Below, piece by piece: positions 18,128 to 26,771 of a stretch of DNA of 64,000 bases. The notes under the pieces were generated by a model. The model was given only the letters and a program-made list of their open reading frames with translations. It was not told where the DNA came from and did no database searches. A program made the position numbers and the translations under genes. How positions within the stretch are numbered: the first letter of the stretch is position 1; the number at the start of each line of letters is the position of its first letter. The stretch is from Sphaerospermopsis kisseleviana NIES-73 (lineage in GTDB: Bacteria; Cyanobacteriota; Cyanobacteriia; Cyanobacteriales; Nostocaceae): assembly GCF_002368075.1 (NCBI RefSeq), contig NZ_AP018314.1:1708925-1772924 (forward strand). The letters are read 5' to 3'.

Positions 18128-18168
18128 GTCTGAATCAGGATGTCCAGGATTAAAGGATTTACAGGATG
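18128..18168 (+). repeat. 41-bp dispersed repeat, copy 1 of 3
   Basis: It starts GTCTGAATCAGGATGTCCAG and ends CAGGATG. Copies 2 and 3 (18324-18364 and 18432-18472) are inverted relative to it. It begins 6 bp upstream of the Uma2 start codon on the other strand. Confidence 0.8.
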
Positions 18169-18323
18169 GGGTTGGATGCTTAGATTTGGGAATTTTTTGT
18201 ATGTTTTATAACATGGAATAATTATAATAAATAATATTTTTAAATTTATTGTTTTTAACATAAATTAATTTTCTCAACATAATATAATGTCAATATCAGT
18301 ATATAATTTATATCTTTTTATAA

Positions 18324-18364
18324 CATCCAGAAAATCCTTAAATCCTGGACATCCTGATTCAGAC
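18324..18364 (-). repeat. 41-bp dispersed repeat, copy 2 of 3
   Basis: It has the same 41-bp unit as 18432-18472, differing at two positions, and lies 108 bp from it in direct orientation. Together with copy 1 the unit brackets an AT-rich gene-free stretch from 18169 to 18323. Confidence 0.8.
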
Positions 18365-18431
18365 CAAAAATATCTATGGTGAACACAGAAAAAGCCACAT
18401 TCACCACAAACAATTATACCTCTTTTTATAA

Positions 18432-18472
18432 CATCCAGAAAATCCTCAAATCCTGGATATCCTGATTCAGAC
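18432..18472 (-). repeat. 41-bp dispersed repeat, copy 3 of 3
   Basis: Direct partner of copy 2. A 66-codon frame that spans both copies is a by-product of the repeat and is not a gene. Confidence 0.8.
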
Positions 18473-18548
18473 AATTAAAAAAAATCTCAACCCAGCGATT
18501 AGAAATCGCGTCTACACAAACAAAGTCCACTTCGGTGGACTAATTTAT

Positions 18549-18752
18549 TTATGATGTAGCTTCGTTTATTTTACGTCGTAAATCATCAAGGGGTGATTCA
18601 GGTTCTTTAATTTCTGGTTCATCAGGACAAAATTCTAGGGTAAATTTGACTCTAAACTTTCCAGACTCCCAATTTTTACCAGGTTTTAAAACTTTACAAT
18701 CAACACCTTGCTCTATCCAATCTTTTTTATTTTTCGTAGAGTCAGACTGCAT
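18549..18752 (-). CDS. KGK domain protein, apparently N-terminally truncated
   Basis: From ATG 18752 this gives 67 residues containing GVDCKVLKPGKNWESGKFRVKF, FTLEFCPDEPEI and a final ESPLDDLRRKIN, the recognisable C-terminal half of cyanobacterial KGK-domain proteins (normally about 100 residues or more). The usual N-terminal half is missing. It is replaced by a short polar stretch and, upstream, by a dispersed repeat (around 18775-18835, shared with 23425-23480) and a hairpin element (18841-18910). The function of KGK proteins is unknown. It may be a fossil. Confidence 0.55.
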   Translation of the reverse strand: MQSDSTKNKKDWIEQGVDCKVLKPGKNWESGKFRVKFTLEFCPDEPEIKEPESPLDDLRRKINEATS

Positions 18753-18840
18753 AAAATATGTAAACAATATGTATAGCTGTAGACAAGTAGTTAGGACATC
18801 TATTGATAATAAAACTCTCACGACAATTAGGGTCAACAAT

Positions 18841-18910
18841 ATAGGGGCGAAGCATTCGGACAATTAATTATCGGTTTTTACCTAAGACTATCATCCGAAT
18901 GCTTCGCCCT
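18841..18910. repeat. 70-bp hairpin element, relative of 5381-5454
   Basis: The left arm GGGGCGAAGCATTCGGA (18844-18860) and right arm 18894-18910 are near-perfect inverted repeats around a 33-bp AT-rich loop. The arm core GGGCGAAGCATTCG is shared with the element at 5381-5454, but the loop is different. Confidence 0.75.
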
Positions 18911-18980
18911 GACTGTGGTCTAAAGACATGAAAACTGCTGTAACAATGTGAGGATGATAAAATTTAGCTGTATAACAGCT

Positions 18981-21593
18981 TTAGGTCAAACCTAAAGCAC
19001 CACGAGTCACACCTAATTGATTTTGTAAAAGTTGATTTTGTAACTTTAATGTTTTCCACAGTTCTGAACCTGTGATTTCTCCTTGGATAAGTTGTTGATA
19101 ATAATGTATGGTTTCCTGTACTTGTGCTGGTGTTTCGTTGAGAAATTCAATTCTCAAATGTTGCAAACCCAAACCTATTAATTTTTGTACATATTCTGCC
19201 CCAGTTTGAGCAGCACCATTGTATACTGTATTTCTACATCCTGCGTCTGCTGTAAGAATGTGTTCACTACCTACCCTGTCTCTAATTTTGACCTCGTGTT
19301 TTTCGCATGGTCTACCACAGTTAGTGTAGTCTGTTCCTTCAGAAAGAAAAGCACAAAAAACGCAATGTTCCATGTGGAACATAGGAATATGTTGATGTAT
19401 TGTCACCTCCAAAAATTGCGGTGCATAACTGGTAATTAAATCTACGAGTTGGTTAATATTTAAATCGTAGGATGCAGTTAACCTTTCTAAATTAAACCGC
19501 TTAATAAAATAATCTGCGGTGAGAGGATTAGCAACATTTAAGGAAAAATCCCCAATACATCTTTCCCCTGCAAAATATTCTAAATGGTCGTAATTTCTAA
19601 TCAAATAACCATCTGCTTGGGAATCTTTAACCTGTTTTAAAATCCAATTTTCTCCCGGTTTAGTAATGCGGGGAGGTGCTACAAAAATACTGGGGACTGG
19701 GGACTGGTGATTGGTGACTGGGTATTCTTTAAAGATTTTGACCGCTTCTCTATAATTGCGCGGATCTTCAAATTCACAGTATATTGTTTTAATATCTGCT
19801 GTTAATGCTGCTTTGAGTTGTTGAATATTTCTGACTAAAACAATCAAATTATTTTTACAATCTTCATCACAAAACCCATAACTCTCTTCAACCCTCTTTC
19901 CTTCGTGTCCTTCGCGTTCTTTGTGGTTCATTCCTCTGGAAATTATACTTAAATTTTGATTAATTAAATCCGTCAATTTTGCACTATGATTTAATTGCCA
20001 AAGTTTAGGTTTACTTCTTAACTCCTCTAATTTTTCTACTATTTCCCGACGCATTTTATTTAACTCACTCACGGGTAACATTGCATTACCAATAATCTGA
20101 TTTTGCAAACTTGCTAAATGAAAAGGTGTATTTCCTAAACGTCCAAATTGTTCCTTTAATTTTTCTGATGTTAAAGGTTTAGTATGTGCTTCCTGTAATA
20201 ATATCTCTGATTTAATCTTGACAATATTACCAAGTTCATCATCAGCAATAGCTATTAATTTATCTCCCACTTCCCCATAGACATCTATATTAATAGGTTG
20301 GGTAAAGTTGGGATATTCACCTTCATAACTTTGACGAATTTGTTTATCTAATTCTGGGTCACTGGTTTTCCAAACTTTATCACCGATATTTATTTTATGT
20401 ATGTTTAAATTATTTCTCCCAAAAGTTAAAATTACTTCTTTACCTTTGGGAATAAGTTCATATATTCTTCCCCCTTCTTCTTTCGCTTCTGGGTGTCCAC
20501 TATCAAACACTACCCCATCACCAGGTTTAACAGGTGCGGAAATTTTAACGGTTATTTGTTCATTTTTAATGCGAGTAACTTCTCCTAAATAAACACCGCG
20601 TTTTTTACCGAAGTTTGCATGAACCAATTCTTGATTATTTATTCCCTCAAACCAACCCGTATAAAGTCCGCGAGAAAAGGCCATTTCTAAATTATATTGG
20701 TCTTGACCTCTTGTTCCCCCTTCCCTACAAGGGAAGGGGGTTAGGGGGTTAGGTCTTTCCGCTATTTTATCTAATCCTTTTCTATAAACTTGAGTCACAT
20801 TAGCAACATATTCTGCTGTTTTTAATCGTCCTTCTATTTTTAAAGAAGTCACTCCAGTTTTTACTAATTCTGGTAAAACTTCTAAACCTGCTAAATCTTG
20901 CGGACTGAGTAAATATTTTCTATTACCTAAATCTACAAATTTTCCATCTGCAATTAAATGATATGGCATTCTACAAGCTTGAGCGCATTCACCCCTATTT
21001 GCGGAACGTCCTCCTAATGCTTCGCTCGTTAAACATTGTCCAGAATATGCGACGCACAAAGCACCATGAACGAATATTTCTAAGGGTAAAATAATATTTT
21101 TTTCAGATATTTGTTGTTGAATTTTATTGATTTCTTTAATTGAACATTCTCGCGCTAAAACTACCAATTGACATCCTAAAGATTTAGCAAATTCTACCCC
21201 CGCAGCACTGGTAATAGTCATCTGGGTTGATGCGTGAATGGGAAAGTCTGGGGAAAGATGACGAATTAAACGACAAATACCCACATCTTGCACAATAACA
21301 GCATCAACACCAGCAGAAATGATGTTTTTGAGGTATTGCTCTGCTTCTGTCAGTTCTGAGGGGAAAATTAGGGTGTTTAAGGTGATATAACCTTTGACTC
21401 CCCGTAGGTGTAGAAATTCCATTAATTCGGGTAAGTCTGCAATGGTGAAATTATCTGCTCTCATTCTGGCATTAAATTTCTCTAAACCAAAATAAATTGC
21501 ATCTGCACCATTTTCGACTGCTGCAGTTGCACATTCCCAGTTACCCGCAGGTGCTAAGAGTTCGGGGAGTTTGATTTTTGTGGTGGTTGTCAT
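18981..21593 (-). CDS. Peptidase U32 family protein carrying three in-frame repeat insertions
   Basis: This 870-residue U32 protein is of the two-part long type. The N-terminal half has LLAPAGNWECATAAVENGADAIYFG and FVHGALCVAYSGQC with GRSANRGECAQACR (the Cys-containing U32 signature, about residues 175-210). The C-terminal half carries HCVFCAFLSEGTDYTNCGRPC, a likely Fe-S or metal Cys cluster. Relatives such as TrhP and RlhA act in tRNA or rRNA hydroxylation, so an RNA-modification role is more likely than proteolysis. Three inserts match intergenic repeats: 19686-19725, 19886-19935 and 20716-20755. The reading frame survives all three. Confidence 0.9.
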   Translation of the reverse strand: MTTTTKIKLPELLAPAGNWECATAAVENGADAIYFGLEKFNARMRADNFTIADLPELMEFLHLRGVKGYITLNTLIFPSELTEAEQYLKNIISAGVDAVIVQDVGICRLIRHLSPDFPIHASTQMTITSAAGVEFAKSLGCQLVVLARECSIKEINKIQQQISEKNIILPLEIFVHGALCVAYSGQCLTSEALGGRSANRGECAQACRMPYHLIADGKFVDLGNRKYLLSPQDLAGLEVLPELVKTGVTSLKIEGRLKTAEYVANVTQVYRKGLDKIAERPNPLTPFPCREGGTRGQDQYNLEMAFSRGLYTGWFEGINNQELVHANFGKKRGVYLGEVTRIKNEQITVKISAPVKPGDGVVFDSGHPEAKEEGGRIYELIPKGKEVILTFGRNNLNIHKINIGDKVWKTSDPELDKQIRQSYEGEYPNFTQPINIDVYGEVGDKLIAIADDELGNIVKIKSEILLQEAHTKPLTSEKLKEQFGRLGNTPFHLASLQNQIIGNAMLPVSELNKMRREIVEKLEELRSKPKLWQLNHSAKLTDLINQNLSIISRGMNHKEREGHEGKRVEESYGFCDEDCKNNLIVLVRNIQQLKAALTADIKTIYCEFEDPRNYREAVKIFKEYPVTNHQSPVPSIFVAPPRITKPGENWILKQVKDSQADGYLIRNYDHLEYFAGERCIGDFSLNVANPLTADYFIKRFNLERLTASYDLNINQLVDLITSYAPQFLEVTIHQHIPMFHMEHCVFCAFLSEGTDYTNCGRPCEKHEVKIRDRVGSEHILTADAGCRNTVYNGAAQTGAEYVQKLIGLGLQHLRIEFLNETPAQVQETIHYYQQLIQGEITGSELWKTLKLQNQLLQNQLGVTRGALGLT

Positions 21594-21742
21594 TTTGCGT
21601 AGTTTGATTTTATTGTGAATTTATTGATTATATCTAAATTGGGGTATGGTTGGGGGTAGATGAAAATCCTCGGATTCTTTTTTAATCATCTCAATAAATT
21701 ATTAATCTATTTGATAATTCGGGGATTTGGATTTATCTAAGA

Positions 21743-21963
21743 TTATAAAATTTGATGAATACTCTCAACGACTGGTTCAATAAAATCTACTGCATCACCA
21801 ACCATCAATTCATCTATAGTCCAGCGATTTTCTAACCCAAAGGTAGGATCTATATCTGCTTCATGAGCAATTTTATTTCTACGATACACGATAGAATTTA
21901 ATGAGAAATTAAATCCCGAACACGCTGAATACTGATCCGAAATTGATCAAGTGCTGACTGCAT
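21743..21963 (-). pseudogene. Collapsed HEPN-family (RiboL-PSP/MAE_28990-like) gene
   Basis: The ATG at 21963 begins MQSALDQFRISIQRVRDLIS, a typical N-terminus of RiboL-PSP-HEPN proteins. After His and a 1-nt frameshift near 21900, the family's C-terminal part follows: NSIVYRRNKIAHEADIDP, then RWTIDELMVGDAVDFIE, ending at TAA 21743. The RNKIAH is the catalytic Rx4H motif of HEPN ribonucleases. Roughly 60 or more residues that normally lie between the two parts are missing, so the gene has an internal deletion plus a frameshift. It overlaps the ParA stop by 17 bp, indicating a former coupled pair. Confidence 0.6.
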
Positions 21964-23008
21964 AACTCGATGATAAGGCAATAATTTTATCTGCTAAATT
22001 GAAAAACGTTGTTTTAAATTCTTGTTGCTTTCTTTGATTAGCTTCTAATACTCTACCATACTGTTTTAACTGTTCAGATGTTAAAGCATAAATAGGTGTA
22101 GAATGTTCTTGAGATAGGGCAATTAGACTATTGAAATTAGATATTTTTGTCATGGTCAAATTAACATTCATTCCCTGTTCAGCATATACCTGATTAGGCA
22201 ACAACAAATTATTTATTTCTAGAATTGGTTTTAACTTATGATTAACTGTATTTTCAATTTTTTCTATCCATATTTGAAATGCTGTGGTTTCTTTACCCCT
22301 AATAATTCTATAGTTTTGAACTATAGTTCCTAAAAATTTCAATCTAAATTCAGGAAATGGATAATTAGCTTCCTTTAATATGGGATTTTCACTGGCTTTT
22401 CTTGCCCAAGCACACCATTTTGGTAAAATTCTAGCTAGAGAATCTATAGCCATGACGGAAAAGAAATCGGCAGTTGTGGGAACTAAGAAAAAATCGCTAA
22501 TCATTAATAAATTTTGATTGATAGATCCTAAACTGGGACTCATATCAATTAAAATGTAGTCAGCGTTAAATTTACTCGCAGTCTTTTCTAATAAATCATA
22601 AATTGCACCTGGTAAATTTTTTAGTGTTTGAATTGAACCACTAAGTTCTTGGGCAATTCCTAACGTTACTTCATATTCACCAAAGCCCACATGGCCTGGT
22701 AATAAAAATAATCCTTCTTGTCCTTGTATGGGTATACAATCTACTGCTTCAATAGCTCTTGGTTGAGATTCAAAAGCAGGTGCTAAACCTGTTTTAATAT
22801 TAGAATGTGTATTGTAGATATTTTCTATTCTCGCTTCATCTTCTTCTGTTTCTTCTTTTAAAGCCATCCCTGTCAGATTACATTGAGGATCTGTATCCAC
22901 AAGTATTACTCTCTTGCCTTTTGCTGCAAGCATCCAACCTAAGTTAAAGGTAGTGGTAGTTTTGCTAACACCACCTTTATGATTAAATAAGGCGATTTTC
23001 TGAACCAT
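21947..23008 (-). CDS. ParA family ATPase (orphan, without ParB)
   Basis: This 353-residue deviant-Walker ATPase opens MVQKIALFNHKGGVSKTTTTFNLGWMLA, with the signature Lys in KGGVSKTT. It continues with VILVDTDPQCNLTG (near 38), the Walker B-like YILIDMSPSLG (near 150) and FFLVPTTADFFSVMAI. ParA-type proteins position DNA or protein cargo by ATP-driven dimerisation. No parB or parS-like repeat follows; instead the gene overlaps a HEPN remnant, a pairing seen in defence or toxin-like contexts rather than plasmid partition. The C-terminal third is extended relative to minimal ParA. Confidence 0.85.
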   Translation of the reverse strand: MVQKIALFNHKGGVSKTTTTFNLGWMLAAKGKRVILVDTDPQCNLTGMALKEETEEDEARIENIYNTHSNIKTGLAPAFESQPRAIEAVDCIPIQGQEGLFLLPGHVGFGEYEVTLGIAQELSGSIQTLKNLPGAIYDLLEKTASKFNADYILIDMSPSLGSINQNLLMISDFFLVPTTADFFSVMAIDSLARILPKWCAWARKASENPILKEANYPFPEFRLKFLGTIVQNYRIIRGKETTAFQIWIEKIENTVNHKLKPILEINNLLLPNQVYAEQGMNVNLTMTKISNFNSLIALSQEHSTPIYALTSEQLKQYGRVLEANQRKQQEFKTTFFNLADKIIALSSSYAVST

Positions 23009-23260
23009 TGTAATTATTTTGGTAAATGTCTCATTGGAAAATCTGTATTACTTAGTATAGCCTAAGTAAATTATTTCTAACTTAATACGCTCACAACATT
23101 TGTAATAATTGAACCCGTATCTATTTCTGTTATTAAACTAAATCAAAACACTATTAACTAGCACTGGTTAAACTATATCAATGCTAAAAGAAAGCCTGAA
23201 AATCAGGTTTAATTTAGCAAATAACCAATTCTGGCTTGACTATATTTATTCTTTTAAAAA

Positions 23261-23334
23261 TGGCTCAGGTCGGATTTGAACCAACGACCCCAGGCTTATG
23301 AGTCCCGTGCTCTAACCAACTGAGCTACTGAGCC
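23261..23334 (-). tRNA. tRNA-Met (anticodon CAT, elongator type)
   Basis: On the minus strand 74 nt fold with acceptor GGCTCAG/CTGAGCC plus A, a D arm GCTC/GAGC, an anticodon loop CTCATAA and a T stem GTTGG/CCGAC around TTCAAAT. The fully paired first acceptor base pair argues for elongator rather than initiator Met. A CAT anticodon could also be modified to read Ile, but the body resembles elongator Met of cyanobacteria and plastids. Confidence 0.93.
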
Positions 23335-23424
23335 AAACGTTTCATCAACATTAATTAATATAGCACACTATTTTGGCTGTGGCAATGACCAAAACAAATT
23401 TTTGCCAAATTTTTTCTTCCATAT

Positions 23425-23515
23425 AGCCGTAGACAGAGTAGTTAGGACATCAATATAATAATGAACCTCTTACTACAAAACGGTTTTACTCCTGCCTCCT
23501 GCCTCCTGCCTCCTG
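23425..23515. repeat. Short dispersed repeat plus STRR
   Basis: About 45 bp from 23425 (TAGCCGTAGACAGAGTAGTT onward) is similar to 18773-18825 near the truncated KGK gene. It is followed at 23490-23515 by CTGCCTC heptamer repeats. No gene lies in 23335-23594. Confidence 0.5.
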
Positions 23516-23594
23516 CTATATTTCCAAAATAAAAGAGGGAGTCAAACTCCCTCCACAAACAAGACAATTACTAAATTAACCAGCAGCCAAGTAT

Positions 23595-25994
23595 TTACAG
23601 GCGTGCCTGTGTCCGTGATGGCAAGAAAGCAATGGGGTTAACTGCGCCCTTACCTGCGGGGTGAACTTCAAAATGGATGTGGGATCCTGTGCTAAAACCA
23701 GTGCTACCCATCGCTGCAATGATTTGTCCTTGTTCCACTTCTTGACCTACTTGCACTAAAATCCGGCTGTTGTGAGCATAGCGGGTCAAGCTGCCATCAG
23801 GATGGCGGATATCAACTAACAGTCCATAACCACCGTTATTCCAACCTGCTCTTTCTACCCTACCTGCGGACGAGGCGTAAATTGGTGTACCCACGCCGTT
23901 AGCAATATCAATACCTCTGTGCATTCTACCCCAGCGCCAGCCATAGCCAGAGGTAAGCACACCCTTGGCAGGCCAAATATGCGCGGTGGAAGAGGAAGGC
24001 TCTGTAGTTTCTTCAACAGATTTGGGCAGATATAAATCTACTGCTGCCAAAGGTGGTAAAGCTGGGGATACTCTGGTTCCGCGCAAGTTACCCAAGGAGT
24101 CACTAGAGTTGACACCAGCGGTAGGTACGTTTAACCTAATGCTAGAAGAACTACCAGAGGAGTTACCAGGTAAAGCTGTTTGCCTTGATAGGAATTGGGG
24201 GTTAATTGGCTCATTATTGGGTCGAGCCGCACTTACCAAGGGCTTAACCGGTTGTTGACTATAGCCTGGTTGTATCGGCTTGGGTACAGAAATTGATACC
24301 GCATTCAGTTGAGCATTAACTGGAAAATTTGTTTGATTATTGGCTTTCTCCACCACAACGGGGACTGGTGTATTTTCAGTTTCATCCACGTTAGCCACAG
24401 TTACACCAGACTTTTGAGCGCGGTATTTTTCCCTTAGTCTTTCAATTTCGGCTTGCAAGCTGCGGATACGCTCAGGACCTTTGAGCTTTGCTGTTTTTTG
24501 AGGTAGTTGTTGCTCGGTTTGTGTTTCTGTCGCAATATCCAGTTGTGAATTATCACCCCTCACTGTCAAGGAATTAGGAGCAGTGAATTCAGTTTCTGGG
24601 GTTGGCGGCAGTTGATTCCCAGCTAAAGGTACGGGAATAGCAACACTGCTGTTGTTCCTAGCGACTGGTGACTGTTTGACTACAGGTACGGGAATGGCAA
24701 CACTGTTATTGTTGCTTTCCACTGGTGACTGTTTGACTACAGGTACGGGAATGGCAACACTGTTATTGTTGCTTTCCACTGGTGACTGTGGAATCAGAGG
24801 TAGATTAGCTTCTGGATCAGGTTTACTCAGCGGAGAAACAGCAAGTTTGGGATTGCTGCTAGGCCGGATGAAAGTAGGACTGATTGCTACAGTTGGCTGA
24901 GTGTAACTGGTACGCTCTGCTTTAGCTGTGGGAATAATCAGTTTTTGACTGATTTGCAGCTGGTTGGGATCATCGAGATTATTAGCTTTGATGATATCGG
25001 AAACAGAAGTCCCGTAATTATCAGCAATCTCGGCTAATGTGTCTCCGGGTTTAACTTCGTAGGTTGTCGTTGCTAATTGCGCGACAACTGCGGGTGCGGG
25101 TGCAGGTGTCAATGCTTTCTGCACTGGCGCACTTGTTTGTTTATCCTGTTTTAACCTGGATATTAGGTCGGCTTGGTTAGCATCTATCACCTCTGACGAC
25201 TGTACTGGCAAGCTGTTATCAGCTACAGTTGTTGGTTGTGCTACCTCAATACCAGCTTCTGAGAACTTATTTGTCTCATCAGGCCGCAACTGGGCAAGAC
25301 TATTTCTTAAACGGTTGGATTTTTCCTGTAAGCGATTGAGTGCGAACTCTTGCTGCGCTTTTAGTTGTGCATTAACATCATTGCTAACTGGGTTTGCTGA
25401 TTCTACTATTACGACTGGGGATAGAGAATCGGCAACACCCTGATTTTGAGAAAATTGCGATTCTGTCTGGGACAGTGGTTTTTCTGTTTGTAACCGAGAT
25501 TGAACTGAGTTGTTATTCAATCCCTGCTCTACTTGGGGTTGCAAGTAGACAGCATTTTTGTTAGCTTCTGATGTTTGAATTTGTACAGCCATTTCCTTGG
25601 CTGCAACTGGCCATTTAGCTTCAAGCCCAGGCATTTGCGAAACTGCTGTTGGTTCCCCGACAATGACAGGATTTTCAGGCACGCTCGCTGAAGGGACGGC
25701 TTGGGACTCCAGCTTTGTGGCCGCAAATTTTATCTCAGTGTCAGAAGCAGCAGGAATTGTTGAGGCTGCTTTTTGACTGCCAACAGGCGCGGCTGCTTGG
25801 GCTTGATCGCTTTGTCGAGTCACCAAAAGGCTGGTTGCGCCCATTGAGATTGCCAAGCCAATCATCGCGGCTTGGGTTCCCGCCCGGCGGTTTGTTTTGT
25901 GAATTGTCTCATTTGACGGCTCGATCAGGACACCATCGCTGTTGGGAGTATTGTTTAACACAGCCTTTACTCTCTTTTTCAATGCTCGTTTCAA
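23595..25994 (-). CDS. LysM and M23 domain murein endopeptidase
   Basis: This 799-residue envelope hydrolase is predicted to cut peptidoglycan cross-bridges. It has an N-terminal polar stretch and a membrane segment near residues 38-60 (AAMIGLAISMGATSLLV). A long low-complexity Gln/Ser/Pro spacer follows, then LysM near 310-355 (YEVKPGDTLAEIADNYGTS). Three copies of a 19-residue unit (SPVESNNNSVAIPVPVVK type) lie near 400-457, a short coiled coil follows (RIRSLQAEIERLREKYRA), and the C-terminal M23 domain near 675-795 has HRGIDIA and HIHFEVH zinc ligands. LysM plus M23 fits localised wall remodelling or daughter-cell and septum processing. It has a very long leader upstream. Confidence 0.93.
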   Translation of the reverse strand: MKRALKKRVKAVLNNTPNSDGVLIEPSNETIHKTNRRAGTQAAMIGLAISMGATSLLVTRQSDQAQAAAPVGSQKAASTIPAASDTEIKFAATKLESQAVPSASVPENPVIVGEPTAVSQMPGLEAKWPVAAKEMAVQIQTSEANKNAVYLQPQVEQGLNNNSVQSRLQTEKPLSQTESQFSQNQGVADSLSPVVIVESANPVSNDVNAQLKAQQEFALNRLQEKSNRLRNSLAQLRPDETNKFSEAGIEVAQPTTVADNSLPVQSSEVIDANQADLISRLKQDKQTSAPVQKALTPAPAPAVVAQLATTTYEVKPGDTLAEIADNYGTSVSDIIKANNLDDPNQLQISQKLIIPTAKAERTSYTQPTVAISPTFIRPSSNPKLAVSPLSKPDPEANLPLIPQSPVESNNNSVAIPVPVVKQSPVESNNNSVAIPVPVVKQSPVARNNSSVAIPVPLAGNQLPPTPETEFTAPNSLTVRGDNSQLDIATETQTEQQLPQKTAKLKGPERIRSLQAEIERLREKYRAQKSGVTVANVDETENTPVPVVVEKANNQTNFPVNAQLNAVSISVPKPIQPGYSQQPVKPLVSAARPNNEPINPQFLSRQTALPGNSSGSSSSIRLNVPTAGVNSSDSLGNLRGTRVSPALPPLAAVDLYLPKSVEETTEPSSSTAHIWPAKGVLTSGYGWRWGRMHRGIDIANGVGTPIYASSAGRVERAGWNNGGYGLLVDIRHPDGSLTRYAHNSRILVQVGQEVEQGQIIAAMGSTGFSTGSHIHFEVHPAGKGAVNPIAFLPSRTQARL
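24650..24790. repeat. 57-bp in-frame tandem repeat in the M23 gene
   Basis: Two nearly identical 57-bp units and a diverged third encode the 19-residue repeats of the spacer. Their near identity implies recent duplication or frequent recombination at this site. Confidence 0.85.
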
Positions 25995-26771
25995 AGACGA
26001 CCTCCTATGATCACGCTTCGCTTAACTGATCTTGATTTTTCTGTTGGATATTAATCCATAATTTGAGATCACATCAAACGATAGATCAAGATCACATTTA
26101 CCAGAGATACTTAGGCAAGATTAACCTGCTTCTCTGATTTAGACAAGTTCACACTTGTTAGTCAACCTTAAGATTTTTGCGTTGAATTGTCTGTTTTCAC
26201 TCCTCACAAAACCCAGGATTTTTCGCTCTTGACAGCTATGCCTGATGCTCATGCTTTCAAAGCGGGGACTGGACAAATCTGATAGCTTTGATCCCGTTCA
26301 CTATCGCTGTTAGCATTTGCTCTGCTGCAACTTTGAAAAAAACGATGTTCCTGCTGTAGATATTTTCTAAGTTTTTTTATCTAATCAGTCTTATCAACAG
26401 GAGACTTTACGGCTTTTATTTCCTAAAAAACAACCGTACAAATCCGCCGCAGTTTCTGATATGGTCGATTGTATTTCATAATACAAATAGCTAAGATGCT
26501 TGACAGTAAATGCTTTGATGATTTTACCTCTGACAGAGATAAAATTTCAATTCACTAAAATCTATCATTGTCTCTTGGTTTGGAATCAAAGTTTCTATAC
26601 AAATTTCTTATATGACTATCTTTGGACTCAGCAATTTTTTTTATCTAGGTTGATTTAGTATATAAATGTTGCTACATCTAAATCTTGTTTTAGTAATAAT
26701 ACTTAAACAGTTAAGTGGAGAATTTGCTTCTTTCCTAACTGATTCAATCTTTATAAGTAAAACCTAGCTTA
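25995..26771. other. Long gene-free leader upstream of the M23 peptidase gene
   Basis: The 777 bp contain no supported gene. Part of the minus strand (about 26220-26320) has local pairing potential and is GC-richer than its surroundings. I looked for the conserved boxes of a c-di-AMP (ydaO) riboswitch, which is known upstream of wall hydrolases, and did not find them. A long 5' UTR or several promoters is the likely content. Confidence 0.4.

Noticed and set aside
18274..18474. 66-codon leftward frame as a gene
   Set aside because: It is made of two copies of the 41-bp repeat, so its repeated residues are an artefact.
21947..23008. ParA as evidence of an integrated plasmid
   Set aside because: No parB, replication gene or parS repeats accompany it; orphan chromosomal ParA genes are common.
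25995..26771. c-di-AMP (ydaO) riboswitch upstream of the M23 gene
   Set aside because: The conserved boxes of that aptamer were not found on the minus strand.
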